Source: JAFGSG01 sp964626055
Lineage (GTDB): Bacteria > Spirochaetota > UBA4802 > JAFGDQ01
Assembly: GCA_964626055.1 (NCBI GenBank)
Contig: CAZVDF010000007.1
Coordinates: 1-64,000, forward strand
DNA length: 64,000 nucleotides
Reading direction: 5' to 3'
Position 1 is the first letter of the stretch. The number at the start of each line of letters is the position of its first letter. The notes beneath the pieces are model-generated. The model was given only the letters and a program-made list of their open reading frames with translations. It was not told the origin of the DNA and did not search any database. Below are positions 16,451 to 25,359 of the stretch, one piece after another. Made by a program: the position numbers and the translations under genes.

Positions 16451-18172
16451 TCAGGTTGTAAAAAAACTTACTTTATCTCTGAGATTTTCAGCCATGGAAG
16501 CCAGTTTATGGGCATTGGCGGAAATCTGCTCTGCACCGGTCGCACTTGACTGCATAAGTTCGTTTATATTTGTAATCGCTTTCATTACTTCGCTGACAGC
16601 ATTCCTCTGCTCTTCCGAGGCAGTCCTTACCTCGTTCGACCTGTTCATTAAATCATCCGCACTTTTATTTGCAGAATTATTTGCCGTCTGCTGTTTCTCC
16701 ATATCTACAATAATATTGTTCATCATACCATCTATGGACTCAACGCCCTGAATTATCTCTGTAATACTACTAATAGTATCAACCGCATTTTTCATGCCAT
16801 TGCTTATTTCAGTATTATTTTTCTTGATAAGAGAATCTATATCGTTTATACTCGTTGCTGTCTGATCCGCCAGTTTAGATATCTCGTCCGCAACAACGGC
16901 AAAACCGCGCCCGGACTCACCCGCCCTCGCAGCCTCTATAGCAGCATTAAGAGAAAGAAGATTGATCCTATTGGAAATATCATCAATTATACCGATAATA
17001 TCCGTAACCTTTTTCGAGCTTTCAGTAATCTCATCCATACTGCTTTTCATCTGATTTAAAGTAATACTGCCGGCTTTAGCTCGCTCGGTAATATTTTTGG
17101 ATAAACTCTGAGTATCGGATATCCTTTTCGCCATTTCGTTTATGATATCTGAAAGCTGATTCATTAACCCGACTACCTCATTCAGCTTGTCAAACTGAAA
17201 CTGTGTATTGTCGGATATGCTATCAATCCCTGCTGATATCTCCTCCATTGTTGCCGTTACTTCCTCTGCAGAAGCTGCCTGGCTTTGAGAATTCACGGAG
17301 AAACTGGCAGTTGTAGCCGAAAGCTCATCAGAAGATGCTCCAAGGTCAACTGACGCATCCTTTACTTCAATAATTACTTCGCGTACTTTATCTATAAATT
17401 GATTAAACAGTAAACCGAGCTGATTAATCTCATCTTTGGCGCCCGGCAGTGAAGGATAACTTGTGTTGAGATGGCCAGATGCTCCTTTGAAAAATATCTG
17501 CTGGAAAAAGGATAGAGAACCGGATATATTTCTTGAAATCATTATTGCAATAAAAATCGCAACAAATACAATCAATACCGAAATTATCAGAGAAGCCATC
17601 AGTATATCCCTAAATATTTTTTTTGATTCATTATGAAATTCCATTGCTGTCATTTCTGCATGAAAGTTCATTTCTGAGAGTGCTTCTATGTAATCCTTTA
17701 AATTTGTCTTTACAGCGTCTGCGGCCTGCAGTGCAGAAGCGGCATCCTCTTTTTTAACATGAATAATGAGCTCTTCAATGCTTTGCTCCCAATTCCCGAA
17801 CATTTTTTCGACATTGGCAAAAAGTTCTTTGCCTTTTGCATCTTTTATTAATTGACCGACAGTATGTATATTTCCTTTCAGGGTTGTTCCCAGGGTATCT
17901 CTGCCTCCGGCAATAGTACTATAAGCTTTGTTTATATCCTTTTGATTTATCGCAGAAATGAAGTCATTTAAAATCTTTTCAAAATGATATATCGAAATTT
18001 CGGCTTCGAAAGATTTGTTGGAAACCAGAGACGTGTTATGGGAATCTTCGGTAATTTTTTCAGTATGTTTCAATTCATACATAAAGAATCCAATTAGTCC
18101 TATAGATAATATAATTAGAATCAAAAAGCTGGCAATAAGCTTTGTTTTAATTTTAATCCGTGACAGATTCAT
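16451..18172 (-). CDS. Methyl-accepting chemotaxis protein
   Basis: A 573-residue chemoreceptor. An N-terminal membrane helix (residues 12-30) is followed by a periplasmic four-helix-bundle-type sensor (about 35-185), a second membrane helix (about 188-212), a HAMP linker and a long cytoplasmic signalling coiled coil. The CheA/CheW-contact hairpin is clear: INLLSLNAAIEAARAGESGR followed by GFAVVADEISKLADQTATSI. It would report an unknown extracellular ligand to the flagellar motor, in agreement with the motAB genes at 46-48 kb. It is preceded by an AT-rich untranslated region and appears monocistronic. Confidence 0.95.
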   Translation of the reverse strand: MNLSRIKIKTKLIASFLILIILSIGLIGFFMYELKHTEKITEDSHNTSLVSNKSFEAEISIYHFEKILNDFISAINQKDINKAYSTIAGGRDTLGTTLKGNIHTVGQLIKDAKGKELFANVEKMFGNWEQSIEELIIHVKKEDAASALQAADAVKTNLKDYIEALSEMNFHAEMTAMEFHNESKKIFRDILMASLIISVLIVFVAIFIAIMISRNISGSLSFFQQIFFKGASGHLNTSYPSLPGAKDEINQLGLLFNQFIDKVREVIIEVKDASVDLGASSDELSATTASFSVNSQSQAASAEEVTATMEEISAGIDSISDNTQFQFDKLNEVVGLMNQLSDIINEMAKRISDTQSLSKNITERAKAGSITLNQMKSSMDEITESSKKVTDIIGIIDDISNRINLLSLNAAIEAARAGESGRGFAVVADEISKLADQTATSINDIDSLIKKNNTEISNGMKNAVDTISSITEIIQGVESIDGMMNNIIVDMEKQQTANNSANKSADDLMNRSNEVRTASEEQRNAVSEVMKAITNINELMQSSATGAEQISANAHKLASMAENLRDKVSFFTT

Positions 18173-18456
18173 TTTTTTTCTCCGTCATTTAATATATTAT
18201 TTATATTAAGCGATTGACAATAAATGTTATCTGAATGACCCATCGGAATAATGTTTAAAACAAAATGCATCTTAACAGATATGATATAAAAACCTCAGGA
18301 TCCCATTTTAAACAAAACCAAAATTCCCTGTGATAATTATAAATGTCATACTTTATAAAAAGTATAATTAATTATATTAGAAATAATAAAAATTTCAATT
18401 AAATATTCATTAAAATATTTTTATTTATTTAAATAGCATAAAAATGAATATTATAC

Positions 18457-18490
18457 AAAAAAAAGACCATCTTACATGGTCATTTTTCAG
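18457..18490 (-). terminator. Bidirectional-looking rho-independent terminator
   Basis: GACCAT (18465-18470) pairs with ATGGTC (18476-18481). On the minus strand the stem is followed by eight T (A-run at 18457-18464), and on the plus strand by five T. It lies about 500 bases past the end of the livJ-type gene, so it may end that transcript after the repeats in between. The region 18173-18975 contains this site, the family B element and a GC-rich structured element, and no gene. Confidence 0.55.
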
Positions 18491-18512
18491 GCAATAGATA
18501 TACTCTTTGTAA

Positions 18513-18755
18513 TTTATTCTAACCGATTGACTCTTTTATTAAAATATCATTGATAAAACGGTAAAGTGATCAGGTTTAAATCAATTTTCCGCCTCAAATA
18601 CTCCATCCGTAGGCTCTTCGGCACTCGGCAACATCGAAATATTGAATGCCGCGGAGGCTGGGAATGGCCACGTTGCCTTAAAATTGATTTAAACCTGATC
18701 ACTTTACCAAAAATATTAATAATATAATTACTGAAAGTCAGTCAGATAAGTAATT
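18513..18755. mobile_element. Family B miniature element, copy 1
   Basis: Two perfectly complementary 29-bp arms (18560-18588 and 18680-18708) enclose a core that matches, in reverse orientation, the core at 23764-23821 (GCCGAAGAG, GGATGGAGTATTTGAGGCGG when reversed) plus an extra 35 or so bases. Weak outer terminal repeats are visible: ATTCTAACCGATTGACTCTTTT on the left and GAAAGTCAGTCAGATAAGT on the right. Confidence 0.7.
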
Positions 18756-18786
18756 TATTATTATTTTAAAAACTGAAAATAATAAT

Positions 18787-18938
18787 AAAATTCCCCGGGG
18801 CAAGCCCCCGGTACTGACGTACCGACCGTCACCTTCGGTGTCGGCGGGGTATTTTATGTTTCAAGGCGTTATCGATTTGCTCCGCAAATCGATAGGCTTA
18901 CATCCTCGACGCAAGCGTCAAGGTATTACGCCTTGAAA
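18787..18938. repeat. GC-rich multi-hairpin intergenic element
   Basis: A dense series of dyads in an otherwise AT-rich gap: AAAATTCCCCG with CGGGGTATTTT (18787-18797/18844-18854), GGGGCAAGCCCC, GTACTGACGTAC, ATCGATTTGC...GCAAATCGAT (18871-18893), GACGCAAGCGTC (18908-18919), and an enclosing TTTCAAGGCGT/ACGCCTTGAAA stem (18859-18869/18928-18938). It is 38 bases after the livJ-type stop codon on the minus strand. No coding potential is visible; it may be a structured 3' untranslated region or a palindromic repeat. Confidence 0.55.
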
Positions 18939-18975
18939 TAAATTTATCCCAAGAACACAATTGGAAAAATTCACA

Positions 18976-20196
18976 TTAACGTTTATTCCATGGCTTCATA
19001 ACCACAAATTTTTCCTTAGCACGATTTAAAGGATATACCGGAACCTGTTTCCCGTCTCTCCACTGGCAATCAGCAACAGGGAAAATAGCCACGCCGTCTT
19101 TATCGTACTTTGCAGGACCATTAACGGTTTCAAATGTATTATCCAGAACCGCCTGACGTACTTTGGCTCCATCCACAGTGCCTGCTATTTCAATTGCTTT
19201 CCATAATATCTGGCATGTAGCATAGTACATTCCAACGCTGACTGAACGATCACCAAACTTTTTTGTATAGCGTTCTCCCAATTCCTTGGCGCCCTTAAAA
19301 GGATAATCCTCAGACCAGAAAGCATCAAGAAGGACACCTTCGGCATCATTTCCCAGCGCTTTGTAGAATTCCGTAGACCATGTGCCCTTAACTCCCTGAA
19401 ATGCCTTTACGCTAAAATTATTCTCCTTCATCTGGCGAATTAAAGTAACCATTTCCGGCACATTAGCCATACTAATAATAGCATCAACACCGGCTGCTTT
19501 TCCTTTTAAAACCTGTGTGGAAAAGTCCTTCGCGCCCAGTCCCATTGTAACGCGCAATGCAATATTATATCCATACATCTTTGCAACCTGCGCAGCGCCA
19601 TCGCCCATTGCTTTGCCGTCAAAACTGTCTTCCATGAATAAACCGATTTTTTTTGGACGATCTTTTCCCGGCAATGTTTTGAAGACTTCAAACGGCATAA
19701 TTCCAATCGCAGGGATTTCTATGAAATACATGGTTGCCCATTTGAATTTATGAGCAAGGAAATCATGTTTCCATATGATGTTGCCGTGATAGTATTTTTT
19801 GTATTTTTCCGCTGTGATCATACCCGGAAGAACACCCATGGCTCCAACCTGGCCGCTCAGGATCATATCAACCTTATCGCGTTTTATAAGGCGTTCTACC
19901 GCAGCTGCCGCCTTGCCGGAATCCGACTCATCATCTACAACTATAACTCTGACCGGGAGTTTTGCATTGAATTCCTTGACAAAAATTCCACCCTTATCAT
20001 TTATATCTTTGACCGCCTCTTCGTATGCCCACTTCTGATCCGCGCCGACAATTGCGCCTACTCCGCTGAGCGGAAGATGCGCGCCGAGCAGAATTTCCCT
20101 CTCAGCTTTTTTCCCACAGGAGAAAAGAACACCTAAAAGAAGAACTGTTGCAAAAACAAAGCCTGTGATTTTGAAAAAATTTTTAAAGCATTTCAT
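18976..20196 (-). CDS. Branched-chain-type ABC substrate-binding lipoprotein
   Basis: A 406-residue type I periplasmic binding protein of the LivJ/Peripla_BP_6 family. Signal peptide about 1-26 ends with LLGVLFSCGKK, a lipobox giving a lipid-anchored protein. Diagnostic segments are ILLGAHLPLSGVGAIVG, DKGGIFVKEFNAKLPVRVIVVDDESDSGKAAAAVERLI and a C-terminal WKAIEIAGTVDGAKVRQAVL. The family binds amino acids, amides, aromatic acids and other small organics, so the ligand is open. A strong AAGGAGGAG site precedes the ATG. It is the last gene of the minus-strand livG-livF-livH-livM-livJ unit, 125 bases after livM. Confidence 0.9.
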   Translation of the reverse strand: MKCFKNFFKITGFVFATVLLLGVLFSCGKKAEREILLGAHLPLSGVGAIVGADQKWAYEEAVKDINDKGGIFVKEFNAKLPVRVIVVDDESDSGKAAAAVERLIKRDKVDMILSGQVGAMGVLPGMITAEKYKKYYHGNIIWKHDFLAHKFKWATMYFIEIPAIGIMPFEVFKTLPGKDRPKKIGLFMEDSFDGKAMGDGAAQVAKMYGYNIALRVTMGLGAKDFSTQVLKGKAAGVDAIISMANVPEMVTLIRQMKENNFSVKAFQGVKGTWSTEFYKALGNDAEGVLLDAFWSEDYPFKGAKELGERYTKKFGDRSVSVGMYYATCQILWKAIEIAGTVDGAKVRQAVLDNTFETVNGPAKYDKDGVAIFPVADCQWRDGKQVPVYPLNRAKEKFVVMKPWNKR

Positions 20197-20321
20197 TTTA
20201 CTCCTCCTTTTTAATATTTTCCTCTATTATATTTACATTTATCTGCATAATCTATGAAATCATATCTTATGCAACTAAGAGGTCAGATTGAATATCCTTA
20301 TCTGCCTTAAAATGAAAAAAG

Positions 20322-21326
20322 CTATGTCTTTTGGAACCTCCATTTAAAAATGGATAATTTCTGTAAAATTGTCTGTTTATTGCCTGTAAAATAACTCATA
20401 ATGCCGAATGGAATAAAAAGTGTTATAATCACAATAAATGCGCCGGAAAATATCGGATGAAGCTCCGGTACCCAGATGTTGATCAGTTCAAAGGCAGCGC
20501 TAAGTATAAAAGCCCCGATGATCGGACCTAAAAAAGTGCCCGCACCACCTAAGAGAACCATTAGAACTGGGATAATGACCCAATTAAGACTGAACGCTCC
20601 CGGAGGATGCACATGAAATTGATAGTATGCATTTAAACTGCCGCAAAGCCCTGTAAAAAATGCACCTATAATAAAAGCTATGGTCTTATATTTCAGCACA
20701 GCAATTCCATTCGCAGAAGCGGCTGTTTCATTATCCCTGATAGCCATAAGCGCCAGTCCTATTCGGGATCGCGAAATAGCTAAAATAGCAATAAGAGTGA
20801 TTATCATAATTGAAAACGCTATATAGTAATAATAACTCATGGAAATATACGAGTCCGACGGAAGGCTCAGCCCGGATGGGCCCTCTGTAAGGCTTCCACC
20901 GTTTAAAGCAGCCACTCGTAAAATCTCACCGATCCCGAGACTGCCCAGCGAAAAATAATCATCTCTCAGTTTGGAAAGGAGAAGCATGCCGACAACAGCT
21001 GCCAGTATAACCGCGGCTCCTCCGCTCATCAGCATTGCAAGAGGATCAAGATAACCTGTCCATCCCGCTCTCCATGTTAAGGCCGTAATATATGCACCAA
21101 GACCGAAAAAAGCATGCTGCCCAAGGGATACCTGTCCGGTGTAGCCTGCGACAAGGTTCCATCCCTGTGCCAGTGTAATATAAATAAAAGTTGTAAAAAA
21201 GAAAAAGACAAGATAGGATTTCTCGACATCCACTATTAACGGGAAAATTATAAAAAACAGTAAAAACAGGAAACCAATTCCAATAGCATAAGCTGTCTTT
21301 TTACTTAACTGTTTGTAAAATCTCAT
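20322..21326 (-). CDS. Branched-chain-type ABC permease (LivM-like)
   Basis: A 334-residue inner-membrane permease of the LivM type with about nine to ten hydrophobic segments. The family signatures AGYTGQVSLGQHAFFGLGAY (about residue 60) and the LRDDYFSLGSLGIGEILR region are present, and the cytoplasmic EAA-like loop near LALMAIRDNETAASANGI contacts the ATPase. A longer frame begins at 21377 inside livH, but GGAGG at 21335-21339 sits nine bases before the ATG at 21326, which I therefore prefer (an ATG six bases earlier is also possible). Next in the operon comes the substrate-binding gene. Confidence 0.9.
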   Translation of the reverse strand: MRFYKQLSKKTAYAIGIGFLFLLFFIIFPLIVDVEKSYLVFFFFTTFIYITLAQGWNLVAGYTGQVSLGQHAFFGLGAYITALTWRAGWTGYLDPLAMLMSGGAAVILAAVVGMLLLSKLRDDYFSLGSLGIGEILRVAALNGGSLTEGPSGLSLPSDSYISMSYYYYIAFSIMIITLIAILAISRSRIGLALMAIRDNETAASANGIAVLKYKTIAFIIGAFFTGLCGSLNAYYQFHVHPPGAFSLNWVIIPVLMVLLGGAGTFLGPIIGAFILSAAFELINIWVPELHPIFSGAFIVIITLFIPFGIMSYFTGNKQTILQKLSIFKWRFQKT

Positions 21327-21351
21327 TATCATATTCCTCCGGCTTATCCTG

Positions 21352-22242
21352 CTAAAACTTCTCAAAAGCCCTGCCAAGCAATCCCTGTGGCCTTAATATT
21401 AAAACTAGTAAAAAGACTGCATAGGAAACTGCATCTGCCCATCCCGGACTTATTGTATATGAACTGAGGCTCTCCAGCAAACCAAGGATAAGACCGCCAA
21501 GAAGAGCTCCCCCTACGTTTCCCAATCCTCCGAAAGCTACGGCTATCAGCGCTTTAAGGCTGAAAATAAATCCAAAATACGGATCGAAAGGATAAATTAT
21601 CGATGTAGCAGCGCCTGCGACGCCTGCCATAGCTATGCCTATCGCAAAAGTAACGGCGCTGACTTTTGCAGGGCTGATGCCCAACAGCATTCCCGTTGTC
21701 CTGTCTTCCGATACGCCGCGGACCGCTTTCCCTACCATTGTCTTTTTCAGGAAAAGAAAAACTATGCCTGTGGATAAAAGCGCAACAGCAGCTACTATAA
21801 GACGGGTGACCGATATATTAACGCCCCATAATCCAAGTGCAGAAGTAGAGAATGCCGTCTTTACTGAACGGACATCCGGCGACCAGAAATATAACATAAG
21901 GTTTTCCAGCAGTATCATTAATCCGAATGCCAAAAGCAATGTCGGGCTTTGACCGACCTTTGCGACCCTCTGGAACATCCCCTTGTAAATTACCCATCCT
22001 ACTCCCCAGAATACCGGTATTATAAGCAGAAAACCGAAAAGGGGATTAACAGGCGTAAGCGTGTACAGCCAGTAAACACAATATGCGGCAAGTATCATGA
22101 TCGCACCCTGGGCAATGAATATAATCTGCATACATCCGAAGATAAGACTGAGGCCGATTGCAGCTACGCCATACATACAGCCAAGGAGTAATCCATTAAT
22201 AACTACCTGTAGAAATACATCGATTGAAGGGAACATGCTCAT
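21352..22242 (-). CDS. Branched-chain-type ABC permease (LivH-like)
   Basis: A 296-residue membrane permease of the LivH type with about eight hydrophobic segments. Recognisable are the N-terminal GLLLGCMYGVAAIGLSLIFG, the ATPase-contacting KAVRGVSEDRTTGMLLGI and the AFGGLGNVGGALLGGLILG segment. It pairs with the LivM-like permease to form the channel. Its first codon overlaps the livF stop by four bases (ATGA), showing translational coupling in the livG-F-H-M-J operon. Confidence 0.92.
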   Translation of the reverse strand: MSMFPSIDVFLQVVINGLLLGCMYGVAAIGLSLIFGCMQIIFIAQGAIMILAAYCVYWLYTLTPVNPLFGFLLIIPVFWGVGWVIYKGMFQRVAKVGQSPTLLLAFGLMILLENLMLYFWSPDVRSVKTAFSTSALGLWGVNISVTRLIVAAVALLSTGIVFLFLKKTMVGKAVRGVSEDRTTGMLLGISPAKVSAVTFAIGIAMAGVAGAATSIIYPFDPYFGFIFSLKALIAVAFGGLGNVGGALLGGLILGLLESLSSYTISPGWADAVSYAVFLLVLILRPQGLLGRAFEKF

Positions 22243-22814
22243 ATTCTTACCCCCATAATTCCCAGATAAGCTGACCGGAAATTGGCATTGGTCAACAACT
22301 CGTTACAATATCCCTGCATTGTACATGTTCCGGTCTGAAGTACATAAGCGTAATCGGAAATCTCCAGGGCCTGATGAACATTCTGTTCAACAAGCAGAAT
22401 AGTAATTCCCTCGCTGTTCAGAATACGTATTGTTTCAAACATCTTTTCAACTATAATAGGGGCCAGCCCCAGAGACGGCTCATCCAGCATTAATAAGCTG
22501 GGTCTTGCCATCAATGCCCTTCCAATCGCCAGCATCTGCTGTTCACCGCCGCTTAAAGTNNNNNNNNNNNNNNNNNNNNNNNNNNNNNNNNNNNNNNNNN
22601 NNNNNNNNNNNNNNNNNNNNNNNNNNNNNNNNNNNNNNNNNNNNNNNNNNNNNNNNNNNGAAATAGCATTTAAAATGGTGCTTTTGCCTGCACCATTAGC
22701 ACCGACTAAGGATATAATCTTTCCTTCATCGACAAAAAAGGAAACATCACAAACGGCAAGAGCGTCGCCGTATGATATATTAATATTCTTTATTTCAAGT
22801 AGATGGTTTTCCAA
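22239..22814 (-). CDS. Branched-chain-type ABC ATPase LivF, interrupted by assembly gap
   Basis: An ABC ATPase of the LivF type. The visible N-terminal part has Walker A GANGAGKST, and after the gap come the signature LSGGEQQMLAIGRALMARPS, Walker B LLMLDEPSLGLAP and the switch histidine region LVEQNVHQALEIS. A run of 100 N at 22560-22659 removes the Q-loop region. Compared with the second LivF in this window (29993-30697), about 86 residues should lie where only 34 positions exist, so the gap is probably about 250-260 bases in reality. The start is TTG with GAGG six bases upstream and overlaps the end of livG. Not a pseudogene on this evidence. Confidence 0.85.
   Translation of the reverse strand: MENHLLEIKNINISYGDALAVCDVSFFVDEGKIISLVGANGAGKSTILNAIXXXXXXXXXXXXXXXXXXXXXXXXXXXXXXXXXXTLSGGEQQMLAIGRALMARPSLLMLDEPSLGLAPIIVEKMFETIRILNSEGITILLVEQNVHQALEISDYAYVLQTGTCTMQGYCNELLTNANFRSAYLGIMGVRI
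22560..22659. other. Assembly gap (100 N)
   Basis: Exactly 100 unknown bases inside the livF gene. The round number marks a scaffold join of unknown length rather than a measured distance. Flanking halves are in frame with each other only by the chosen gap size. Confidence 0.95.
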
Positions 22815-23538
22815 GGTATGCCTCTATTACTCTGATATTTTGCGCTATTTCTTCCGGTTTTCCCTCAGCGAGTATCTGACCGTAATCCAGCACTATTATA
22901 TAATCACAAAGCTGAAAGATAGCTTCCACCTTATGTTCAACCCATAAGACAGAAACATTTCTTTCCGCACGAACTTTTTTTATTACATTGAGCATATTAT
23001 TGATTTCTGATGGATTCAGACCCGCCATCGGCTCGTCAAGAAGCATTATTAAAGGTTTGGAAACCATAGCCCTTGCAACCTCAACAAGCCGCCTGTCGGA
23101 CAAAGTCATATGTGATGTTATGATATCTTTTTTGTTTTCAAGGCCGACAAGTTCCAATGCCTCCATTGCCTCCTGTCTGGCCTTTTTATTGTGCACTTTG
23201 TGGCCATAAACAGCACCCACAAGAACATTATCAAATGCACTCATGCTTAGAAATGTTTTCGCAAGCTGGAATGTTCTGGAAATGCCCATCCAGCATATGT
23301 GATGTGACGATTTTCCTGTAATTTTTTCATCCATTAAAAAAATATCACCTCCATCCGGCTTATATATGGACGTGGTGACATTAAACAGGGTGCTTTTACC
23401 TGCACCGTTTGGACCGATTAGCCCTGTTATCTGATTCTTATTAACACTGAGGCTAATATCTGTTAATGCATACAGACCTCCAAACCTCTTTGTAACATTT
23501 TCCATTCGGAAAACTGGACCATCAATCGTTCTGCTCAT
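22795..23538 (-). CDS. Branched-chain-type ABC ATPase (LivG-like)
   Basis: A 247-residue ABC ATPase. Walker A is GPNGAGKST, the Q-loop ISRTFQLAKTFLSMSAFDNV is typical of LivG, the signature is the degenerate LSDRRLVEVARAMVSKP, Walker B is LIMLLDEPMAGLNP, and the His-loop is LWVEHKVEAI. With LivF it forms the ATPase pair of the importer. It is the first gene of the operon, 166 bases downstream of the family B element whose end is at 23701. Confidence 0.92.
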   Translation of the reverse strand: MSRTIDGPVFRMENVTKRFGGLYALTDISLSVNKNQITGLIGPNGAGKSTLFNVTTSIYKPDGGDIFLMDEKITGKSSHHICWMGISRTFQLAKTFLSMSAFDNVLVGAVYGHKVHNKKARQEAMEALELVGLENKKDIITSHMTLSDRRLVEVARAMVSKPLIMLLDEPMAGLNPSEINNMLNVIKKVRAERNVSVLWVEHKVEAIFQLCDYIIVLDYGQILAEGKPEEIAQNIRVIEAYLGKPST

Positions 23539-23700
23539 TATATATTACCTTTTGATCCAAGTTTAATAAAAAAAATGAAAGCCAAACAAACATCTCAGTT
23601 TACAAATTATAAAAGCAATGTATAATAAATTCAAATATTATATAATTTGGCTGACTTTTTTTTTAGCTAAAATTGCACTGGCGAAACGATAAAATGAATA

Positions 23701-23894
23701 ACTCACCTTGACTGACTTTTTTATAGACATCTGCGATAGAATGATCAGATTATTATCAATTTTAAGGCAACATGGATGTTGCCGACCGCCGAAGAGTCCA
23801 TGGATGGGGTATTTGAGGCGGAAAATTGATAATAATCTGATCATTCTATCGATAGTATTAAGAAATAGTGTAATAAAAGTCAGTCAACTTGAGT
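23701..23894. mobile_element. Family B miniature element, complete copy 2
   Basis: A 194-bp element bounded by inverted terminal repeats ACTCACCTTGACTGACTTTT (23701-23720) and AAAGTCAGTCAACTTGAGT (23876-23894). Inside are perfectly complementary 30-bp arms (23734-23763 and 23822-23851). The 58-base core holds the hairpin GGCAACATGGATGTTGCC (23766-23783). It has no open reading frame and looks like a MITE that would need a transposase in trans. It occupies the 466-base gap between livG (minus strand) and the URO-D gene's terminator. A lone terminal-repeat-like sequence AATTTGGCTGACTTTT is at about 23644-23660. Confidence 0.8.
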
Positions 23895-23961
23895 GAATAA
23901 TTTATATATCACCCCTTAGCTGATGAACATACAAAAACAAAATATCCACCCAAAAATTTTT

Positions 23962-23992
23962 AAAAAATGGCGGATATTTTATATCCGCCATT
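23962..23992 (-). terminator. Rho-independent terminator after URO-D gene
   Basis: A perfect 12-bp stem, AATGGCGGATAT (23966-23977) with ATATCCGCCATT (23981-23992), with a three-base loop and, on the minus strand, a following T-run. It is 12 bases after the stop codon of the URO-D gene and ends the long catabolic operon. Confidence 0.85.
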
Positions 23993-24004
23993 GGCATTTA
24001 ATCG

Positions 24005-25357
24005 CTACTTGTACACCCCGTACTCTTTTGTAAAGTCAACCATTGCCTTTACATTCTCCGGTTTTGCCTCATCGAAGAAAGCCCCGTTGCTCATAATATA
24101 ACCGCCACCCTTCCCAACAGTATCGATGAGATTTTTACAATAGTCCTTCACTTCCTGACTAGTTCCCAGCTTCAATAGAGATGAAGGTACATTGCCTGCC
24201 AGGCATGCATTCTTGCCCAAGGTTTTCTTGGCTTTTGCTATATCCGATTGGTCAACCAACCACAATGTTTTACCTTTCGGTATGTCCTGGATTATCTCCA
24301 GACGCGAAGTCCACGATCCTTCGAGTGCCGGGAATGGGATGCATCCGCCTTCAATCAGACCCACAATGACCTGTCTGAAAGTAGGCCAGTAAAACTTTTT
24401 AAATTGCTCATTAGACAGGAAACCGTCTGCCGCTTTATGTAGAGGTATAAAAATAAGAGGATTTCCCGTCTGCTGGGATGCACCTACCCCCATAGCTATC
24501 ATTATAGGCACAAGCGCATCCAACGATTTTAACAGCTTGTCTGGCTGGCGGTACATATCCATCATTATACCTCTGGTGCCTCTCAGGGTATCGCCGATCA
24601 CATCAAACGGCGCCTTGGTGAATCCGCCAAGAATATTAGGAAATCCCAATGACTTTAAATACATATCCGAAGCACCCATAGCCATTGCCCATTTAAGAGC
24701 TTCCGCACCGGCCTCAAAAAGGGCTTTATACGTGGCCTGTACGGGAGGAAGTGCATATGGAATAAAACTGAACGCAAGACCGTACATTTCGAGAATACCC
24801 GTCAAAGGCGGAAGCATCGTAAATCCCTGCAACGCTCCCATTATACGCGGCAAATAAAAGTTTCTGAAGTAAAAGGACGGGTCCATGAGAAACAGATCGT
24901 ATTCTTCCGGTTTCATGTATTCACCTTCTACCGCCTGATAACTATGTTCGGGTGCTACACCGTGTCCCGGCCATTTATACAGTTTGTAGTCAAGAATTTC
25001 ATAGAATTTTCCCGGACCCGGCGCAGAAGCAGCTATATTCATATCAGGCTTTATTCCCTCGATGAATTTATTAAAAGCCGCAGTACATTTATCATAATCA
25101 TACATAGCTTCCTCAACTGTCATTCCGGCGCTGATATACGGAAACATGCTGGGGAATATAGCAACTGGCACCCTGTCCGGAGTCTTCTTTAACTGGATGG
25201 CATCCTTTAATCTGTTTATACTGCTTTTATAATTTGATTCAGCTTCAGCACTTTGAAATTTAAGCGGATTGCCCTCAGGGTCTCTCGGCGTAAGAAGTTT
25301 CTGGAACTGAGCTTCCTGTTTTTCATCAGCGTTCATCTGTGTCCAATTCTTTTCCAT
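24005..25357 (-). CDS. URO-D-family corrinoid-type methyltransferase
   Basis: A 450-residue member of the uroporphyrinogen decarboxylase superfamily, in the branch that includes MtaA, CmuA and many anaerobic methyltransferases rather than HemE; HemE is about 100 residues shorter and lacks this N-terminal extension (about 1-60). Landmarks are RVPVAIFPSMFP, the GFPNILGGFTKAPFDVIGDT region and AADGFLSNEQFKKFYWPTFR. The late His/Cys zinc set seen in MtaA is not obvious, though LEGSW and LAGNVPSSLL loops are present. It directly follows the corrinoid protein with overlapping codons, so transfer of a methyl group to or from that corrinoid is the likely role; the substrate is unknown. Start at 25357 is chosen since GGAGG lies nine bases upstream; the ATG at 25363 is only three bases from it. 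Confidence 0.8.
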   Translation of the reverse strand: MEKNWTQMNADEKQEAQFQKLLTPRDPEGNPLKFQSAEAESNYKSSINRLKDAIQLKKTPDRVPVAIFPSMFPYISAGMTVEEAMYDYDKCTAAFNKFIEGIKPDMNIAASAPGPGKFYEILDYKLYKWPGHGVAPEHSYQAVEGEYMKPEEYDLFLMDPSFYFRNFYLPRIMGALQGFTMLPPLTGILEMYGLAFSFIPYALPPVQATYKALFEAGAEALKWAMAMGASDMYLKSLGFPNILGGFTKAPFDVIGDTLRGTRGIMMDMYRQPDKLLKSLDALVPIMIAMGVGASQQTGNPLIFIPLHKAADGFLSNEQFKKFYWPTFRQVIVGLIEGGCIPFPALEGSWTSRLEIIQDIPKGKTLWLVDQSDIAKAKKTLGKNACLAGNVPSSLLKLGTSQEVKDYCKNLIDTVGKGGGYIMSNGAFFDEAKPENVKAMVDFTKEYGVYK

Positions 25358-25359
25358 GA

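Noticed and set aside
22239..22814. livF as a frameshifted pseudogene
   Set aside because: The break coincides exactly with the 100-N run; both flanks keep intact motifs, so it is an assembly gap.
23701..23894. CRISPR repeat or integron attC site
   Set aside because: Repeats are not regularly spaced and there are no spacers or cas genes; arms are perfectly matched rather than having the bulges of attC, and no integrase is near.
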